DNA of 57,394 bases. Source: Sphaerochaeta sp032144095 (GTDB lineage: Bacteria > Spirochaetota > Spirochaetia > Sphaerochaetales > Sphaerochaetaceae). The stretch covers positions 1-57,394 of the forward strand of contig NZ_JAVSNJ010000017.1 of assembly GCF_032144095.1 (NCBI RefSeq), in the 5' to 3' direction. Positions 33,392-43,376 of this stretch are shown here, piece after piece; position 1 is the first letter of the stretch, and every line of letters starts with the position of its first letter. Made by a program: the position numbers and the translations under genes. The notes under the pieces were generated by a model, which did no database searches, was not told the origin of the DNA, and saw nothing but the letters and a program-made list of their open reading frames with translations.

Positions 33392-34717
33392 ATGATACCG
33401 TATATCCAAAAGATGGATGTGTACCCAGTAGCAGGAAAAGACAGTATGTTGCTCAATCTCAGTGGGGCTCATGCTCCGTATTTTACCCGTAATATTGTCG
33501 TCTTAACTGATAGTCAGGGCAATACTGGAGTCGGAGAAGTCCCCGGTGGCGAGAAGATAACCAATGCTCTCAATGCAATGAAAACAGTGGTCTTGGGAAC
33601 TAAGCTCAGTGAGTATAAACAGACCCTTTTGAAAGTTAAATCTGCTCTTGGTAATGATGAGGCAGATGTACGAGGTCTGCAGACCTTTGACTTGAGAACA
33701 GGGATCCATGTGGTTACTGCCATTGAGGCACCGCTGCTTGACCTGTTGGGTAAATATCTGGAAGTACCTGTTGCTTCATTGCTCGGAGATGGTCAGATTA
33801 GAGACAGGGTGGCTGTGCTTGGGTATCTCTTCTTCGTCGGAGACAGGAAGAAGACCACACTCCCGTATTATTCTGATGTAACTAACTCCAATGACTGGTA
33901 CAGGCTTCGTCATGAAGAAGCACTAGATTCTGAGGCTGTGGTGGAACTTGCCCGTTCTAGCGAAGAACTGTACGGCTTTAAGGATTTCAAACTCAAAGGT
34001 GGTGTCTTGCAAGGCAAAGATGAGATGAAGGTCATCAGAGCTTTGAAGAAGGCCTATCCTGATGCACGAATGACACTCGATCCTAATGGAGGTTGGTCAC
34101 TCAAGGAAGCCATTTCAATCTGTAAGGATATGCATGGTATCCTTTCATACTGTGAAGATCCTTGTGGGGCGGAGAATGGATATAGCGGACGGGAGATCCT
34201 CTCAGAGTTTCGTCGTGCCACGGGCCTTCCCACAGCGACCAATATGATTGCAACTGACTGGCGTCAGTTTGCTCATTCATTGGAGTTGCAAAGTGTCGAT
34301 ATCCCTCTTGCCGATTGCCACTTCTGGACTATGAGCGGAGCTGTACGAGTTGGGCAGATGTGTGATGAATTCGGTCTTACGTGGGGTTCCCATTCCAACA
34401 ACCACTTTGACATCTCCCTTGCTATGATCGCTCAAGTTGGTGCTGCCGTCCCAGGTAACCCGACAGCTATCGATACACATTGGATCTGGCAGGAAGGTAT
34501 CGAAAGGCTCACAATTGAACCCATGAAAATTGAAGATGGAACGATAAAGATTCCAAATAAACCAGGTCTTGGCATTGATGTTGATATTGAACAAGTCAAG
34601 GGTGCCAATGCAGTGTATAAAGAGCACTGCCTTGGGGCCAGAGATGACTCTGCGGGCATGCAATTCCTTATTGATGGCTGGAAGTTCGATCCTAAAAAAC
34701 CTGCATTGGTACGCTAA
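33392..34717 (+). CDS. Second glucarate dehydratase paralogue
   Basis: This 441-residue enzyme is collinear with the GudD at 29000 and retains every active-site motif (FKDFKLKGG, LDPNGGW, CEDPCGAENGYSG, ATNM, SHSNNHFD). The largest differences are in the N-terminal lid region and around residues 60-115, which shape substrate preference. It may therefore act on another aldarate epimer (idarate, galactarate-like) or be a GudX-type partner. It has its own promoter and terminator. CAGGAGG precedes the ATG. Confidence 0.9.
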   Translation: MIPYIQKMDVYPVAGKDSMLLNLSGAHAPYFTRNIVVLTDSQGNTGVGEVPGGEKITNALNAMKTVVLGTKLSEYKQTLLKVKSALGNDEADVRGLQTFDLRTGIHVVTAIEAPLLDLLGKYLEVPVASLLGDGQIRDRVAVLGYLFFVGDRKKTTLPYYSDVTNSNDWYRLRHEEALDSEAVVELARSSEELYGFKDFKLKGGVLQGKDEMKVIRALKKAYPDARMTLDPNGGWSLKEAISICKDMHGILSYCEDPCGAENGYSGREILSEFRRATGLPTATNMIATDWRQFAHSLELQSVDIPLADCHFWTMSGAVRVGQMCDEFGLTWGSHSNNHFDISLAMIAQVGAAVPGNPTAIDTHWIWQEGIERLTIEPMKIEDGTIKIPNKPGLGIDVDIEQVKGANAVYKEHCLGARDDSAGMQFLIDGWKFDPKKPALVR

Positions 34718-34756
34718 TCTTAAGGCTGTTGTGGGAGACCATGACAGCCCCTTTTC

Positions 34757-34813
34757 TTAGTGAGGGGGATACTCTTAATGCCATCATGGCATGGGGTATC
34801 TCTCCTTTTTCTT
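34757..34813 (+). terminator. Terminator after the second glucarate dehydratase gene
   Basis: An imperfect hairpin: GGGGGATAC (34764-34772) with GTATCTCTCC (34796-34805), inner TGCCAT/ATGGCA, then a T-tract. The 3' half is identical to the terminator at 41306, while the 5' arm is not. Confidence 0.7.
34779..34813 (+). repeat. Left copy of 35-bp repeat flanking the GntR/ABC/phosphatase cassette
   Basis: Bases 34779-34813, beginning TGCCATCATGGCATGGGG, are identical to 41321-41355. The copies are 6542 bases apart in direct orientation and bracket exactly the GntR gene, the ABC operon and the phosphatase gene. Confidence 0.85.
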
Positions 34814-34856
34814 TGTATTTCCAACATGATCGGAATCGCGTTTGTCTTTTCCTTAA

Positions 34857-35633
34857 TCAAGGCTCGCTATGGCTCTTCCTTCCAAGTTGAATCTTGAACT
34901 GGCTTTTGTCTCCACGGTACCATTCAAGTACATATTCGACAATATTGCCGCTAGCCGCTTTCCATATGCTTGTACTGTAGAGTACGGGACTGCCCGGTGC
35001 AACCTTAAGTAGGTCAGCTTCTTGGGAAGGGGCAGGGATGGCTTCTATCGTCCTCTCCGCAGTCTGAAGAGCATAGTGGTAGTCTTTTTCAATTATGGAG
35101 TGCAAGGACCTTGTTACCAGCTCCTCTTTTTTGGATTCAATGGATTCAAAGAGCGCATACGGCAGATATGATTGCTGCACAACCATAGGCCAGCCATCAA
35201 CAAAACGTAGCCGTTGTATGACAACTACCAGTGCATCTGGTGCTATTTTCAGCTGCCGTGAAACGAAATCCATGCTTTTTTCTCTATGTATGGAAAGGAC
35301 AACCGTTTCGGGTTTCAGACCATGGGATTGCATTTCACGGTTGAAGTCCTCAAGGGCCCATCTGGTATCTCGGATGACCTTGCTCCGCTTAACGAATGTC
35401 CCCTGGCCGGGATGGCGAGTTACCAAGCCCTCTTCACTGAGGCCCGAGATTGCCTGGCGAATTGTTTGCCTGCTTACGCCAAATCTCTTGCAGAGTTCCT
35501 CTTCAGTAGGGAGAAGCGTGCCGTTTTCACTCTCCTGTACCCAGATGAGAAGAATTTCTTTCACTTGCTTATATAAAGGCATTTTCTTGCTTTTCACTAA
35601 AACCTGTTGGCTTGTACTAGAATTCATGAGCAT
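34857..35633 (-). CDS. GntR-family (HutC/UTRA type) regulator
   Basis: This regulator of about 258 residues has an N-terminal winged HTH (LPTEEELCKRFGVSRQTIRQAI, then SGLSEEGLVTRHPGQGTFV) and a C-terminal UTRA ligand domain (VIQRLRFVDGWPMVVQQSYLP). UTRA regulators bind sugar phosphates or amino-acid derivatives, which fits control of a phosphosugar importer. The start is uncertain: a TATAAT at 35646-35641 overlaps the first in-frame ATG (35642), so transcription from it would begin close to ATG 35633; ATG 35627 is a third choice. A palindromic operator lies at 35717-35731 and a matching one at the divergent ABC promoter. Confidence 0.88.
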   Translation of the reverse strand: MLMNSSTSQQVLVKSKKMPLYKQVKEILLIWVQESENGTLLPTEEELCKRFGVSRQTIRQAISGLSEEGLVTRHPGQGTFVKRSKVIRDTRWALEDFNREMQSHGLKPETVVLSIHREKSMDFVSRQLKIAPDALVVVIQRLRFVDGWPMVVQQSYLPYALFESIESKKEELVTRSLHSIIEKDYHYALQTAERTIEAIPAPSQEADLLKVAPGSPVLYSTSIWKAASGNIVEYVLEWYRGDKSQFKIQLGRKSHSEP

Positions 35634-35716
35634 AGTTTCCATTATAGTATTCTATTTTTCGAGACAATTTTTACGTGCCAAGTATACGGGTGGAATTTCC
35701 AAAAAGCAATACTATC

Positions 35717-35731
35717 CATACAAAATGTATG
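35717..35731. promoter_or_regulatory. Candidate GntR operator, copy 1
   Basis: CATAC-AAAAT-GTATG is a perfect 5-5-5 inverted repeat, about 75 bases upstream of the gntR promoter. Confidence 0.6.
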
Positions 35732-36024
35732 TATTTACGTATCTATATCATTGTTACATAGGTGCAAAGTGAGTCCTTGATGTTCATTCTACACGCATGT
35801 ACGTACAAACATATACGCAACCAATGAGGGCCCATGGGTGAATTCCTCAGATGGATCATTTTTTCCTATTCTGCTGGCGATCAGACCAATAGATGCGTTT
35901 CCATGCCAAGGAAACTTTAAAGTAATGGTTAAGGGGATTGAAGGATGACTGGACCAATCCTTAAGGAATATTTCAGAACTCTTGAACCATCCACCTGGGG
36001 AGATTTTCTCTGTTTGAGTAAAAA

Positions 36025-36068
36025 CATACAAAATGTATTTGACATATGAGACTTTATGATTAGATACT
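36025..36068 (+). promoter_or_regulatory. ABC-operon promoter with GntR operator, copy 2
   Basis: CATAC-AAAAT-GTATT (36025-36039) differs from copy 1 only in its last base. It touches the -35 box TTGACA (36039-36044); an 18-base spacer leads to GATACT (36063-36068). Binding would block polymerase, indicating repression lifted by ligand. Confidence 0.6.
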
Positions 36069-36091
36069 AAGACAAAGAGCAAGGAGGCTAT

Positions 36092-37264
36092 ATGAAAAAA
36101 CATGTTTTGTGTTTGATGCTGGTTACCGTTGTTTTAGGTCTGGTCAGTGTGTCTCCATTGATGGCAGCAGGCGTACAGGAGGAGAAGAAACCTGCGTTTG
36201 TCAATGAACCATATTGGACGGCAGAAGGGTATGACTATGACAAGCTAGTCGCCGCAGCACAAGCAGAGGGATCTCTGGTGGCTCGCTGGCAATCAGGGCG
36301 CGCACCACAGGCTGCAAAGGTTTTTGAAGAAAAATATGGGATCAAGACTGTCGCAAGTCCCCGTTTTGATGACTCGGAAAATATTGAACGCCTAAGACGT
36401 GAATACCAGGCTGACAACGTTCAGGTAGATATTCTCGGGATGGATGACGGTGGAATAATCATGTCTGAGTTTATTCCCAACAACATGGTTGTATCCTGGA
36501 CACCACCAGATCTTGCTCAATATATCGACGAGAAGGAGCAATATCCTCAGGTGGTATATTGGCAGCCTTGCATCATCGGTTACAACTCCTCAGTGTATTC
36601 CCACTCCCCAATAAAAAATCTTTGGGAACTTACTGAACCGAAGTGGAAAGGAAAGTTTGTTACCAGCGATCCACAGATCCAGCCGTACATGTGGCATTTC
36701 TTTGCAGCTGCAATTGACCATGGTGACGAATTCGCCGCTGCCTATGAACAGCTTTATGGGAAGGCACTGAAGACATCATACAAGAATGCCGGATGGGAAT
36801 GGGTGGCCAGGATGTTTGCCAATGACATGATAGCTGTGCCACATGACACTGAAGTCGCAAAAGCCATTGGTTCTCCAGGGCAGACCGACCCTCCAATTGG
36901 TATCTTTACCTTGACAAGATTCCGTGATGCAAAAGAGCAGAACCTCTTCCTAGGATTTGACGAGAAGGTAGTACCGGCAGTTGGGTTTGCCATGCCGACC
37001 TATATGGTCATCCCTGTTAAAGCCCCTCATCCAAATGCTGCTCGCCTGTGGGCTAGGTTCTTGTTGACAGAAGAAGGGAGTTTTCCTTGGACCACCGTTG
37101 TGGGAGGGTTCTCTCCTAACCAGACAATTATGGCAAGCAAGGACAATCCCTTCACCTCCTCTTGGGGAGAATGGTTGGATTACCTGCTCATCTTTGATCC
37201 AGAGCAGTCTGCTGCAGTGCGAAGAGATCTTATTGATATGTGGTTGATGTCACAGAAGAAGTAG
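36092..37264 (+). CDS. ABC substrate-binding protein, AfuA/FbpA type
   Basis: This 390-residue secreted binding protein has a signal peptide ending in SPLMAAG. The fold is that of the Fe3+/putrescine-like group (SBP family 1): EGSLVARWQSGRAPQAAKVFEEKYGIKT, LWELTEPKWKGKFVTSDP, and the C-terminal FLLTEEGSFPW. Such proteins are often labelled ferric-iron binding, but close relatives (AfuA) bind hexose phosphates. The tyrosine pair that holds iron in FbpA is not evident, and a phosphatase gene closes the operon, so phosphorylated sugar is the better guess. CAAGGAGG precedes the ATG. Confidence 0.85.
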   Translation: MKKHVLCLMLVTVVLGLVSVSPLMAAGVQEEKKPAFVNEPYWTAEGYDYDKLVAAAQAEGSLVARWQSGRAPQAAKVFEEKYGIKTVASPRFDDSENIERLRREYQADNVQVDILGMDDGGIIMSEFIPNNMVVSWTPPDLAQYIDEKEQYPQVVYWQPCIIGYNSSVYSHSPIKNLWELTEPKWKGKFVTSDPQIQPYMWHFFAAAIDHGDEFAAAYEQLYGKALKTSYKNAGWEWVARMFANDMIAVPHDTEVAKAIGSPGQTDPPIGIFTLTRFRDAKEQNLFLGFDEKVVPAVGFAMPTYMVIPVKAPHPNAARLWARFLLTEEGSFPWTTVVGGFSPNQTIMASKDNPFTSSWGEWLDYLLIFDPEQSAAVRRDLIDMWLMSQKK

Positions 37265-37277
37265 GTCTAGTAGCGAC

Positions 37278-37316
37278 TACCAGGTCACATGGGCATATGC
37301 CCATGTGCTTGGTAGG
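37278..37316 (+). promoter_or_regulatory. Intergenic hairpin after the binding-protein gene
   Basis: CACATGGGCAT/ATGCCCATGTG (37286-37307) is a perfect palindrome, extended by CTACC (37278-37282) with GGTAG (37311-37315). No T-tract follows. It likely sets a high binding-protein to permease ratio. Confidence 0.7.
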
Positions 37317-37345
37317 GTTAATCCTTATTGAGGGAGTACATTTTT

Positions 37346-39190
37346 GTGAAATTCAACGAGTCAAAACCAAAAGATGGGGGCTCTATGCCAGAGTTAGATT
37401 CCAAATTCCATGGCACCTTGTGGTATAAGGTCAGGAACAGGTTACAACCAACAGTGGTATTGGGATTTGTTCTTGCAGTATTGCTGACCTATCTTATTGC
37501 TGTCCCAGTTTTCATGCTTCTTTCCGAATCGGTGACAGTCCATTCCATCGATGCAAAGTACTTCAACCAGCAAGCAGGGACCCTTACTCTAAAATATTTT
37601 GAAAGGGCACTCACGTCAGTTGTATCGGGGGTCCTGTTCCTGGCCCCCTTATGGAATACCCTGCTAATTGCAACAACCATCACTATTTTTACTACCATAG
37701 TGGGATATATCCTTGCCTGGATATTCACAAGGACGGATCTTCGATTCAAGAAAGTCTTCTCAACGTTGGCTGTAGTTCCGTTCATGTTGCCATCATGGAG
37801 TTATGCTGCTGCCTGGATTACCCTATTCAAGAACAGGAAAATGGCAGGGGCTCCCGGTATATTGGAAGTTATGGGATTCACTATCCCCAATTATATGGCA
37901 TATGGAGCGATTCCGATCATCATCTGCCTTACGATGCATTTTTTCCCTTTGTCCTTCCTCTTGTTTGGCAATGCCTTCCAGAGGATCGACAGCCAGATGG
38001 AAGAGTCTGCCCAGCTGCTCGGTGCCAACAGGTTTCAGACAGCAGTGCACATCCTCTTGCCTGTAATGCGTCCGGCGATCATGTCATCTATCCTGCTTAC
38101 ATTTGCGCGATCGGTCGGTACATTCGGCACCCCCTATACACTAGGCAGGCCTGTTAAGTTCAACACCCTTTCGACATCTCTCTATTTTACCCATCAGTCG
38201 GGGGAACCTGGGGTCATGGCGGTAATTGCCTTGGCCATGCTCCTCATCGGAGGCCTTCTCGTAGCAATGGATGTCTACGTGCTTCGGGAATACAAACGGT
38301 ATGTTACCATGAGTGGGAAAGGACAGATGTCCCGCCCCTCTGCTTTGGGAAAAGCCCAGATACCGATGAATATCCTGGTGGGCCTCTTTTTATTCTTCGT
38401 GATATTTGTACCATTGGGAATCCTTGCCCTCTCGACATTCATGATCACCCCAGGGTGGTTTGTGAAGGACAATTTTACCTTGCAATTTTGGTTTGCAAAA
38501 GAAACAACCATACGTGAAGCTGTCCCTGGGTTGTTGCGTGACCCCCATCTGCTGACCATTGCATGGACAAGCGTCAAGGTTGCAGGTATCGGGGCTTTGA
38601 TCTGTGGAACCTTAGGGACATTGGTGGGATATGCAGTGGTCAGACTGCAGCAGGCTAGGTTGGGGAAATTCCTCAGACACCTTTCGTTTCTGCCATATCT
38701 CGTTCCTGGCATTGGGTTCGGCGCAGCCTATCTGGTCCTTTTTGCAACCGGACGGGGACCTATTCCTGCCCTCTATGGAACCCTGCTGTTGATGATCCTC
38801 GCCATGAGTGTCATGTACCTTCCCCTGACTACCCGAGCCAGCATAAGTTCGATGGCCCAAATGGGAACGGAGCCTGAGGAGGCCGCCATGATCCTTGGTG
38901 CAAAGTGGTCGACGAGGATGTGGAGGATCGTTATCCCTATCCAGAAGAAATCTCTGTTCAGCGGGATACTGCTAGCCTTTATCCAGGGGATGAAAGAACT
39001 GAGTCTGGTGATCATGCTCGCTGTGCCGGGTCTTGAAGTGCTTACGACGCTCTCGATCAGGTATACCGATAATGCCCTCATGCAGATGTCCAATGGGGTA
39101 ATTTTGATCATTGCCCTGATAACCTTCCTGCTGACCGTCATTTCCCAGCATTTCATGAAGACCAATCTTGCACAAGGAATTGGTGGTTGA
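37346..39190 (+). CDS. ABC permease, fused double-domain type
   Basis: This protein of about 614 residues has roughly twelve membrane segments and two complete permease domains. Each has the EAA-type loop that contacts the ATPase: EESAQLLGANRFQTAVHILLPVMRP in the first half and EEAAMILGAKWSTRMWRIVIPIQK in the second. Fused permeases are usual in the FbpB/AfuB group. GTG 37346 is chosen because GGGAG lies eight bases upstream; ATG 37385 is possible. It pairs with the ATPase 28 bases downstream. Confidence 0.9.
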   Translation: MKFNESKPKDGGSMPELDSKFHGTLWYKVRNRLQPTVVLGFVLAVLLTYLIAVPVFMLLSESVTVHSIDAKYFNQQAGTLTLKYFERALTSVVSGVLFLAPLWNTLLIATTITIFTTIVGYILAWIFTRTDLRFKKVFSTLAVVPFMLPSWSYAAAWITLFKNRKMAGAPGILEVMGFTIPNYMAYGAIPIIICLTMHFFPLSFLLFGNAFQRIDSQMEESAQLLGANRFQTAVHILLPVMRPAIMSSILLTFARSVGTFGTPYTLGRPVKFNTLSTSLYFTHQSGEPGVMAVIALAMLLIGGLLVAMDVYVLREYKRYVTMSGKGQMSRPSALGKAQIPMNILVGLFLFFVIFVPLGILALSTFMITPGWFVKDNFTLQFWFAKETTIREAVPGLLRDPHLLTIAWTSVKVAGIGALICGTLGTLVGYAVVRLQQARLGKFLRHLSFLPYLVPGIGFGAAYLVLFATGRGPIPALYGTLLLMILAMSVMYLPLTTRASISSMAQMGTEPEEAAMILGAKWSTRMWRIVIPIQKKSLFSGILLAFIQGMKELSLVIMLAVPGLEVLTTLSIRYTDNALMQMSNGVILIIALITFLLTVISQHFMKTNLAQGIGG

Positions 39191-39218
39191 ACCCCAAATA
39201 CTCATAAGGTGGAGTTGT

Positions 39219-40340
<1,122 letters not shown>

Positions 40341-40385
40341 TTTCCTAGATCATGAACCTACACAAGTAAGCGGAGAGTCGAAAGA

Positions 40386-41168
40386 ATGGAAGAAATACAG
40401 TATATTGAGCAACTACTACAGGACGTGTCTGGTTATGTTTCAGAACAATATGGCCAGAGAAAAAATCTTTCAGTCTATACAAAAGCTAATGCAAATGATT
40501 TTCTTACAGAGGTGGACATTACCGTCCAAGGTATCTTGGTCAACAAGATCAGAAAAACCTATTCTTCCGACCTGATCCTTGCAGAGGAGTCGGGCTTGGA
40601 CAAAATACCCTCTCTGGGTAACGATAGATGCTGGATCATTGACCCAATAGATGGGACCCAAAACTTCCTTCGGGGACTCTTTCCTGAGTTTGGGATTAGT
40701 ATTGGAGTCATGAAAAACGGAATTCTGCATGCCGGCGGTGTGTTGTTTCCTGTTTCTGGTGATATGTTTTTGACAGAAAAGGGTTCAGGGGCATTTCGTA
40801 ACGGCAAGCGCATGAAGGTTTCCTCCACTGATGTGTTGTCGCATGCCCGAATTGACATAGACCTTGGAGGGTTGGACAATCGGGACGTGAACCTACATAG
40901 GGCAAAGAGCATTGCACAGCAGGCTGGACAGGTCCGTTCCTATGGGTGTTCTGTCATGGGCTTCTGTCAAGTCGCCGATGGACAGCAGGATGCCTACATA
41001 GCATTCTCGGTCAAGCCTTGGGATGTTGCTGCGGGTATGCTGCTTGTTGAGGAAGCTGGGGGAAAGGTAAGTTCCTTTACAGGTGAGACTGTCTCTCCTT
41101 TTGAATCCCATAAGATCGGGATTGTTTCAAATGGTGTCATCCACAGCCGGTGCATGGGGTGTTTTTAG
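40386..41168 (+). CDS. Inositol-monophosphatase-family phosphatase
   Basis: This 260-residue Mg2+-dependent, Li+-sensitive phosphatase fold has all metal-binding motifs: LAEESG, WIIDPIDGTQNF and KPWDVAAGMLL. Family members hydrolyse inositol phosphates, fructose bisphosphate, PAP or histidinol phosphate. As the last gene of an AfuABC-like import operon it most likely removes phosphate from the imported compound. It starts 45 bases after the ATPase gene and is followed by a terminator that carries the right 35-bp repeat. Confidence 0.88.
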   Translation: MEEIQYIEQLLQDVSGYVSEQYGQRKNLSVYTKANANDFLTEVDITVQGILVNKIRKTYSSDLILAEESGLDKIPSLGNDRCWIIDPIDGTQNFLRGLFPEFGISIGVMKNGILHAGGVLFPVSGDMFLTEKGSGAFRNGKRMKVSSTDVLSHARIDIDLGGLDNRDVNLHRAKSIAQQAGQVRSYGCSVMGFCQVADGQQDAYIAFSVKPWDVAAGMLLVEEAGGKVSSFTGETVSPFESHKIGIVSNGVIHSRCMGCF

Positions 41169-41305
41169 GTGTAGTCAAGCTTTTGAGTTCTCTACGTGAG
41201 TTGAAGAGTTCGATGATGTATCCTCTATTGGATATATAATTCTTGATAATTGTTGTTCAGGGTACTAATAAGAGATATGTCCTTAACTTGCTAAAAGCAG
41301 CAAAG

Positions 41306-41352
41306 AAAGGAGAGATGGCCTGCCATCATGGCATGGGGTATCTCTCCTTTTT
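41306..41352 (+). terminator. Terminator of the ABC/phosphatase operon
   Basis: AAAGGAGAGAT (41306-41316) pairs perfectly with ATCTCTCCTTT (41340-41350), with inner TGCCAT/ATGGCA (41321-41326 and 41328-41333), then a T-tract. Confidence 0.88.
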
Positions 41353-41355
41353 CTT
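41321..41355 (+). repeat. Right copy of 35-bp repeat flanking the GntR/ABC/phosphatase cassette
   Basis: Identical to 34779-34813. Here the hairpin is perfect, whereas the left copy has a mismatched 5' arm. Confidence 0.85.
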
Positions 41356-41417
41356 GTAGGTAGGTATTACGGTTGTAATACATAGATAAGGGCCAAATGG
41401 TATACTACCAACATCCG

Positions 41418-42464
41418 TTATTCGGTCACCGTTATCTTCGTGCTGTATTTGGGGATTCCTGCCATCCTGTTTACATTGCATGCGTAGCCGATCATCAGGG
41501 TCTGGAAGGTTTCCATCACTGCCAGGGCTGCCACGATATCATCCCCAGGAGGGCAGGTGATGGTCAGGGCCTCCTTCAAAGGTGCCAATCCCGATGAGTC
41601 TATCACCACAAGGTGGCAGCCACTCCTCATGTGGATATTCTCAAAGCTTGCTGCCAGCTCCCCCAAAAGGCCCTTTTGGCGGAATATGACCAAGACAGAA
41701 TCATGGGAGAGCACTTCAAGAGGCCCATGTCGCAGTTGCCCTGTCTCATTGAAGACAATGGGCCTGCCTCCCAGCTCTTCACCTCCAAGACAGAACAGTT
41801 GTGCCAAACCGGAATAGAGGCTTCGCCCTGTACCGATGATGTGGCTCTTGCTGGAGAGCAGCTCCACGGCTTTTCGCATGGTAGTGCTGTCCCCTTGCCT
41901 GAACGCGATCGCTGCAGCTACTGCATCAGAGGAAACAACTCCCAGTTCAGCTGAGACATACGCCATGAGGGCAAGGGATAGGGTAACGCTTCGCGTCCCT
42001 GCAAAAGCCTTTTCACTGCCTCCGTATGCCACTAGCGATCGTGTATTCCTGCCTATGGTGCTGTCCGCGTTCAAGGTGATGCCATAGAGGATTGCTTTGG
42101 TAAGCAGGTTGAGGCACCTGACGGTCTCCACAGACTCCCCTGATTGGCTTGTCAGCAATACCAACCGGTCTTCGAGAGGGAATGGGTCATAGAGGTATTC
42201 TGAGGCTGTAACGGCAATGGCCTCAATGCCAACCTTGCGAAGCTGGAACGAGAATATCTCGTTCACACAATGGGAAGCCCCCATCCCCAGCATCACAATG
42301 TTCTTGTGGGCCCTGATGGCATTGGCAAAGCCTTTGATGCTTTCCTTCTGGGTCTCTTGGGTTTTTGTTGCATCTTCCATCTGGCGTCTCATCTCAAGCA
42401 GGATCGCTTCAACGCCCGAACGGTCTGAGAGTAGGAGAGAGTACGAACTGATTACATTGAGCAT
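41418..42464 (-). CDS. SIS-domain sugar isomerase/deaminase-like protein
   Basis: This 348-residue protein has two SIS folds without an amidotransferase domain. The first contains VMLGMGASHCVNEIFSFQLRK and LLTSQSGESVETVRCL (phosphosugar-binding serines). The second contains GTGRSLYSGLAQLFCLGGEELGG and ETGQLRHGPLEVL, the latter typical of GlmS-like and AgaS/FrlB-type enzymes. It may isomerise or deaminate an amino- or keto-sugar phosphate. It is the last gene of a minus-strand operon after a ROK kinase, which would supply the phosphorylated substrate. Confidence 0.85.
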   Translation of the reverse strand: MLNVISSYSLLLSDRSGVEAILLEMRRQMEDATKTQETQKESIKGFANAIRAHKNIVMLGMGASHCVNEIFSFQLRKVGIEAIAVTASEYLYDPFPLEDRLVLLTSQSGESVETVRCLNLLTKAILYGITLNADSTIGRNTRSLVAYGGSEKAFAGTRSVTLSLALMAYVSAELGVVSSDAVAAAIAFRQGDSTTMRKAVELLSSKSHIIGTGRSLYSGLAQLFCLGGEELGGRPIVFNETGQLRHGPLEVLSHDSVLVIFRQKGLLGELAASFENIHMRSGCHLVVIDSSGLAPLKEALTITCPPGDDIVAALAVMETFQTLMIGYACNVNRMAGIPKYSTKITVTE

Positions 42465-42482
42465 AGGGAGACTTCCTTTGTG

Positions 42483-43376
42483 TTAGCCGCTTTGGCCAGT
42501 TGCTAGCATGGCAGCGCCATAACATCCAGCAAGAGGTCCTATCTGAGAATCTTTCAAGACTGTCTTTCCATATACAGGCAAGAGGGTATCCAAGCGCTCC
42601 TGAACAGGGCCCATAACATAGCGGCAGATGAAGAGATGCATGCCTCCCCCTATAAACACCACCTCAGGGTTAAACAGGATCGACAGGGTGATGATGGCCT
42701 CTGTCGTTGCATCTACCATGCGGGCCAGGAACTTGCGGTACTGCTCGCTATCGGGGTTTTTCAGCACTTCCTCTGGTGATTGGCCGTAGGTGTCCATTGC
42801 ATACCGGTTGATGCCGCTACCTGACATCACATGTTCGAAGCAATGGGATTTGTTGCAGTAGCAAAGGTCTGGGGAGCCCACCCCCACACTGATGTGCCCA
42901 ATCTCAGGGTGGAAAGGACCTGGAAGGCGAAAAAGCTTGCCACCAAGCCGCACGGAGACGCCAATGCCTGTCCCAAAGGTGATCATAATGGAATTGGGGA
43001 CTGCAGGGTCCATCATGGATGCCTCCCCAACATGTGCTGCATTGGCATCATTTTCACATATCACAGGAACCTCGAATTCGGTTTCCATCATCGTCTTGAT
43101 GTTGACCCCTTCGTAGCCTGGTAACGTATAGGGGTTGTGGATGGCTCCTGTTTTTCTGTTCACAGGGCCTGTACAGCCGATTCCAATGGCTGTGAGGCTT
43201 CCTTTGCGCTCGGCTATGAAGGTTTTGGTCTGTTCCATCAGGGCCTTGATGGTATGCAGGGGATCGTGTAAGCCATAGGTGGCAACAGAGTCCTGATAGA
43301 GGATTGTGCGCTTTTGGTCGATGATGGCACTTTTGATCGAGGTCCCACCGATATCATAGCCCACATAGAGGTTCAC
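42483..43376 (-). CDS. ROK-family sugar kinase
   Basis: This 297-residue ATP-dependent sugar kinase begins with YVGYDIGGTSIKSAI (phosphate loop). It has GIGCTGPVN, the catalytic ENDANAAHVGE and ITFGTGIGVSV, and the ROK zinc site is present as HPEIGHISV then C-YCNKSH-C-FE. Glucokinase-, N-acetylmannosamine- and allose-type activities all occur in the family. It overlaps the upstream permease gene by four bases, so import and phosphorylation are coupled. There is no HTH domain, so it is an enzyme rather than a repressor. Confidence 0.9.
   Translation of the reverse strand: MNLYVGYDIGGTSIKSAIIDQKRTILYQDSVATYGLHDPLHTIKALMEQTKTFIAERKGSLTAIGIGCTGPVNRKTGAIHNPYTLPGYEGVNIKTMMETEFEVPVICENDANAAHVGEASMMDPAVPNSIMITFGTGIGVSVRLGGKLFRLPGPFHPEIGHISVGVGSPDLCYCNKSHCFEHVMSGSGINRYAMDTYGQSPEEVLKNPDSEQYRKFLARMVDATTEAIITLSILFNPEVVFIGGGMHLFICRYVMGPVQERLDTLLPVYGKTVLKDSQIGPLAGCYGAAMLATGQSG

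Larger units (their letters stand above)
35643..36091. other. 449-base divergent region between gntR and the ABC operon
   Basis: It holds two copies of the GntR operator (35717-35731 and 36025-36039), a 10-base palindrome TGTACGTACA (35798-35807) and the ABC promoter. The middle (about 35790-36005) has protein-like composition on the minus strand without a start signal or recognisable family; it may be a decayed gene fragment. Confidence 0.5.
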
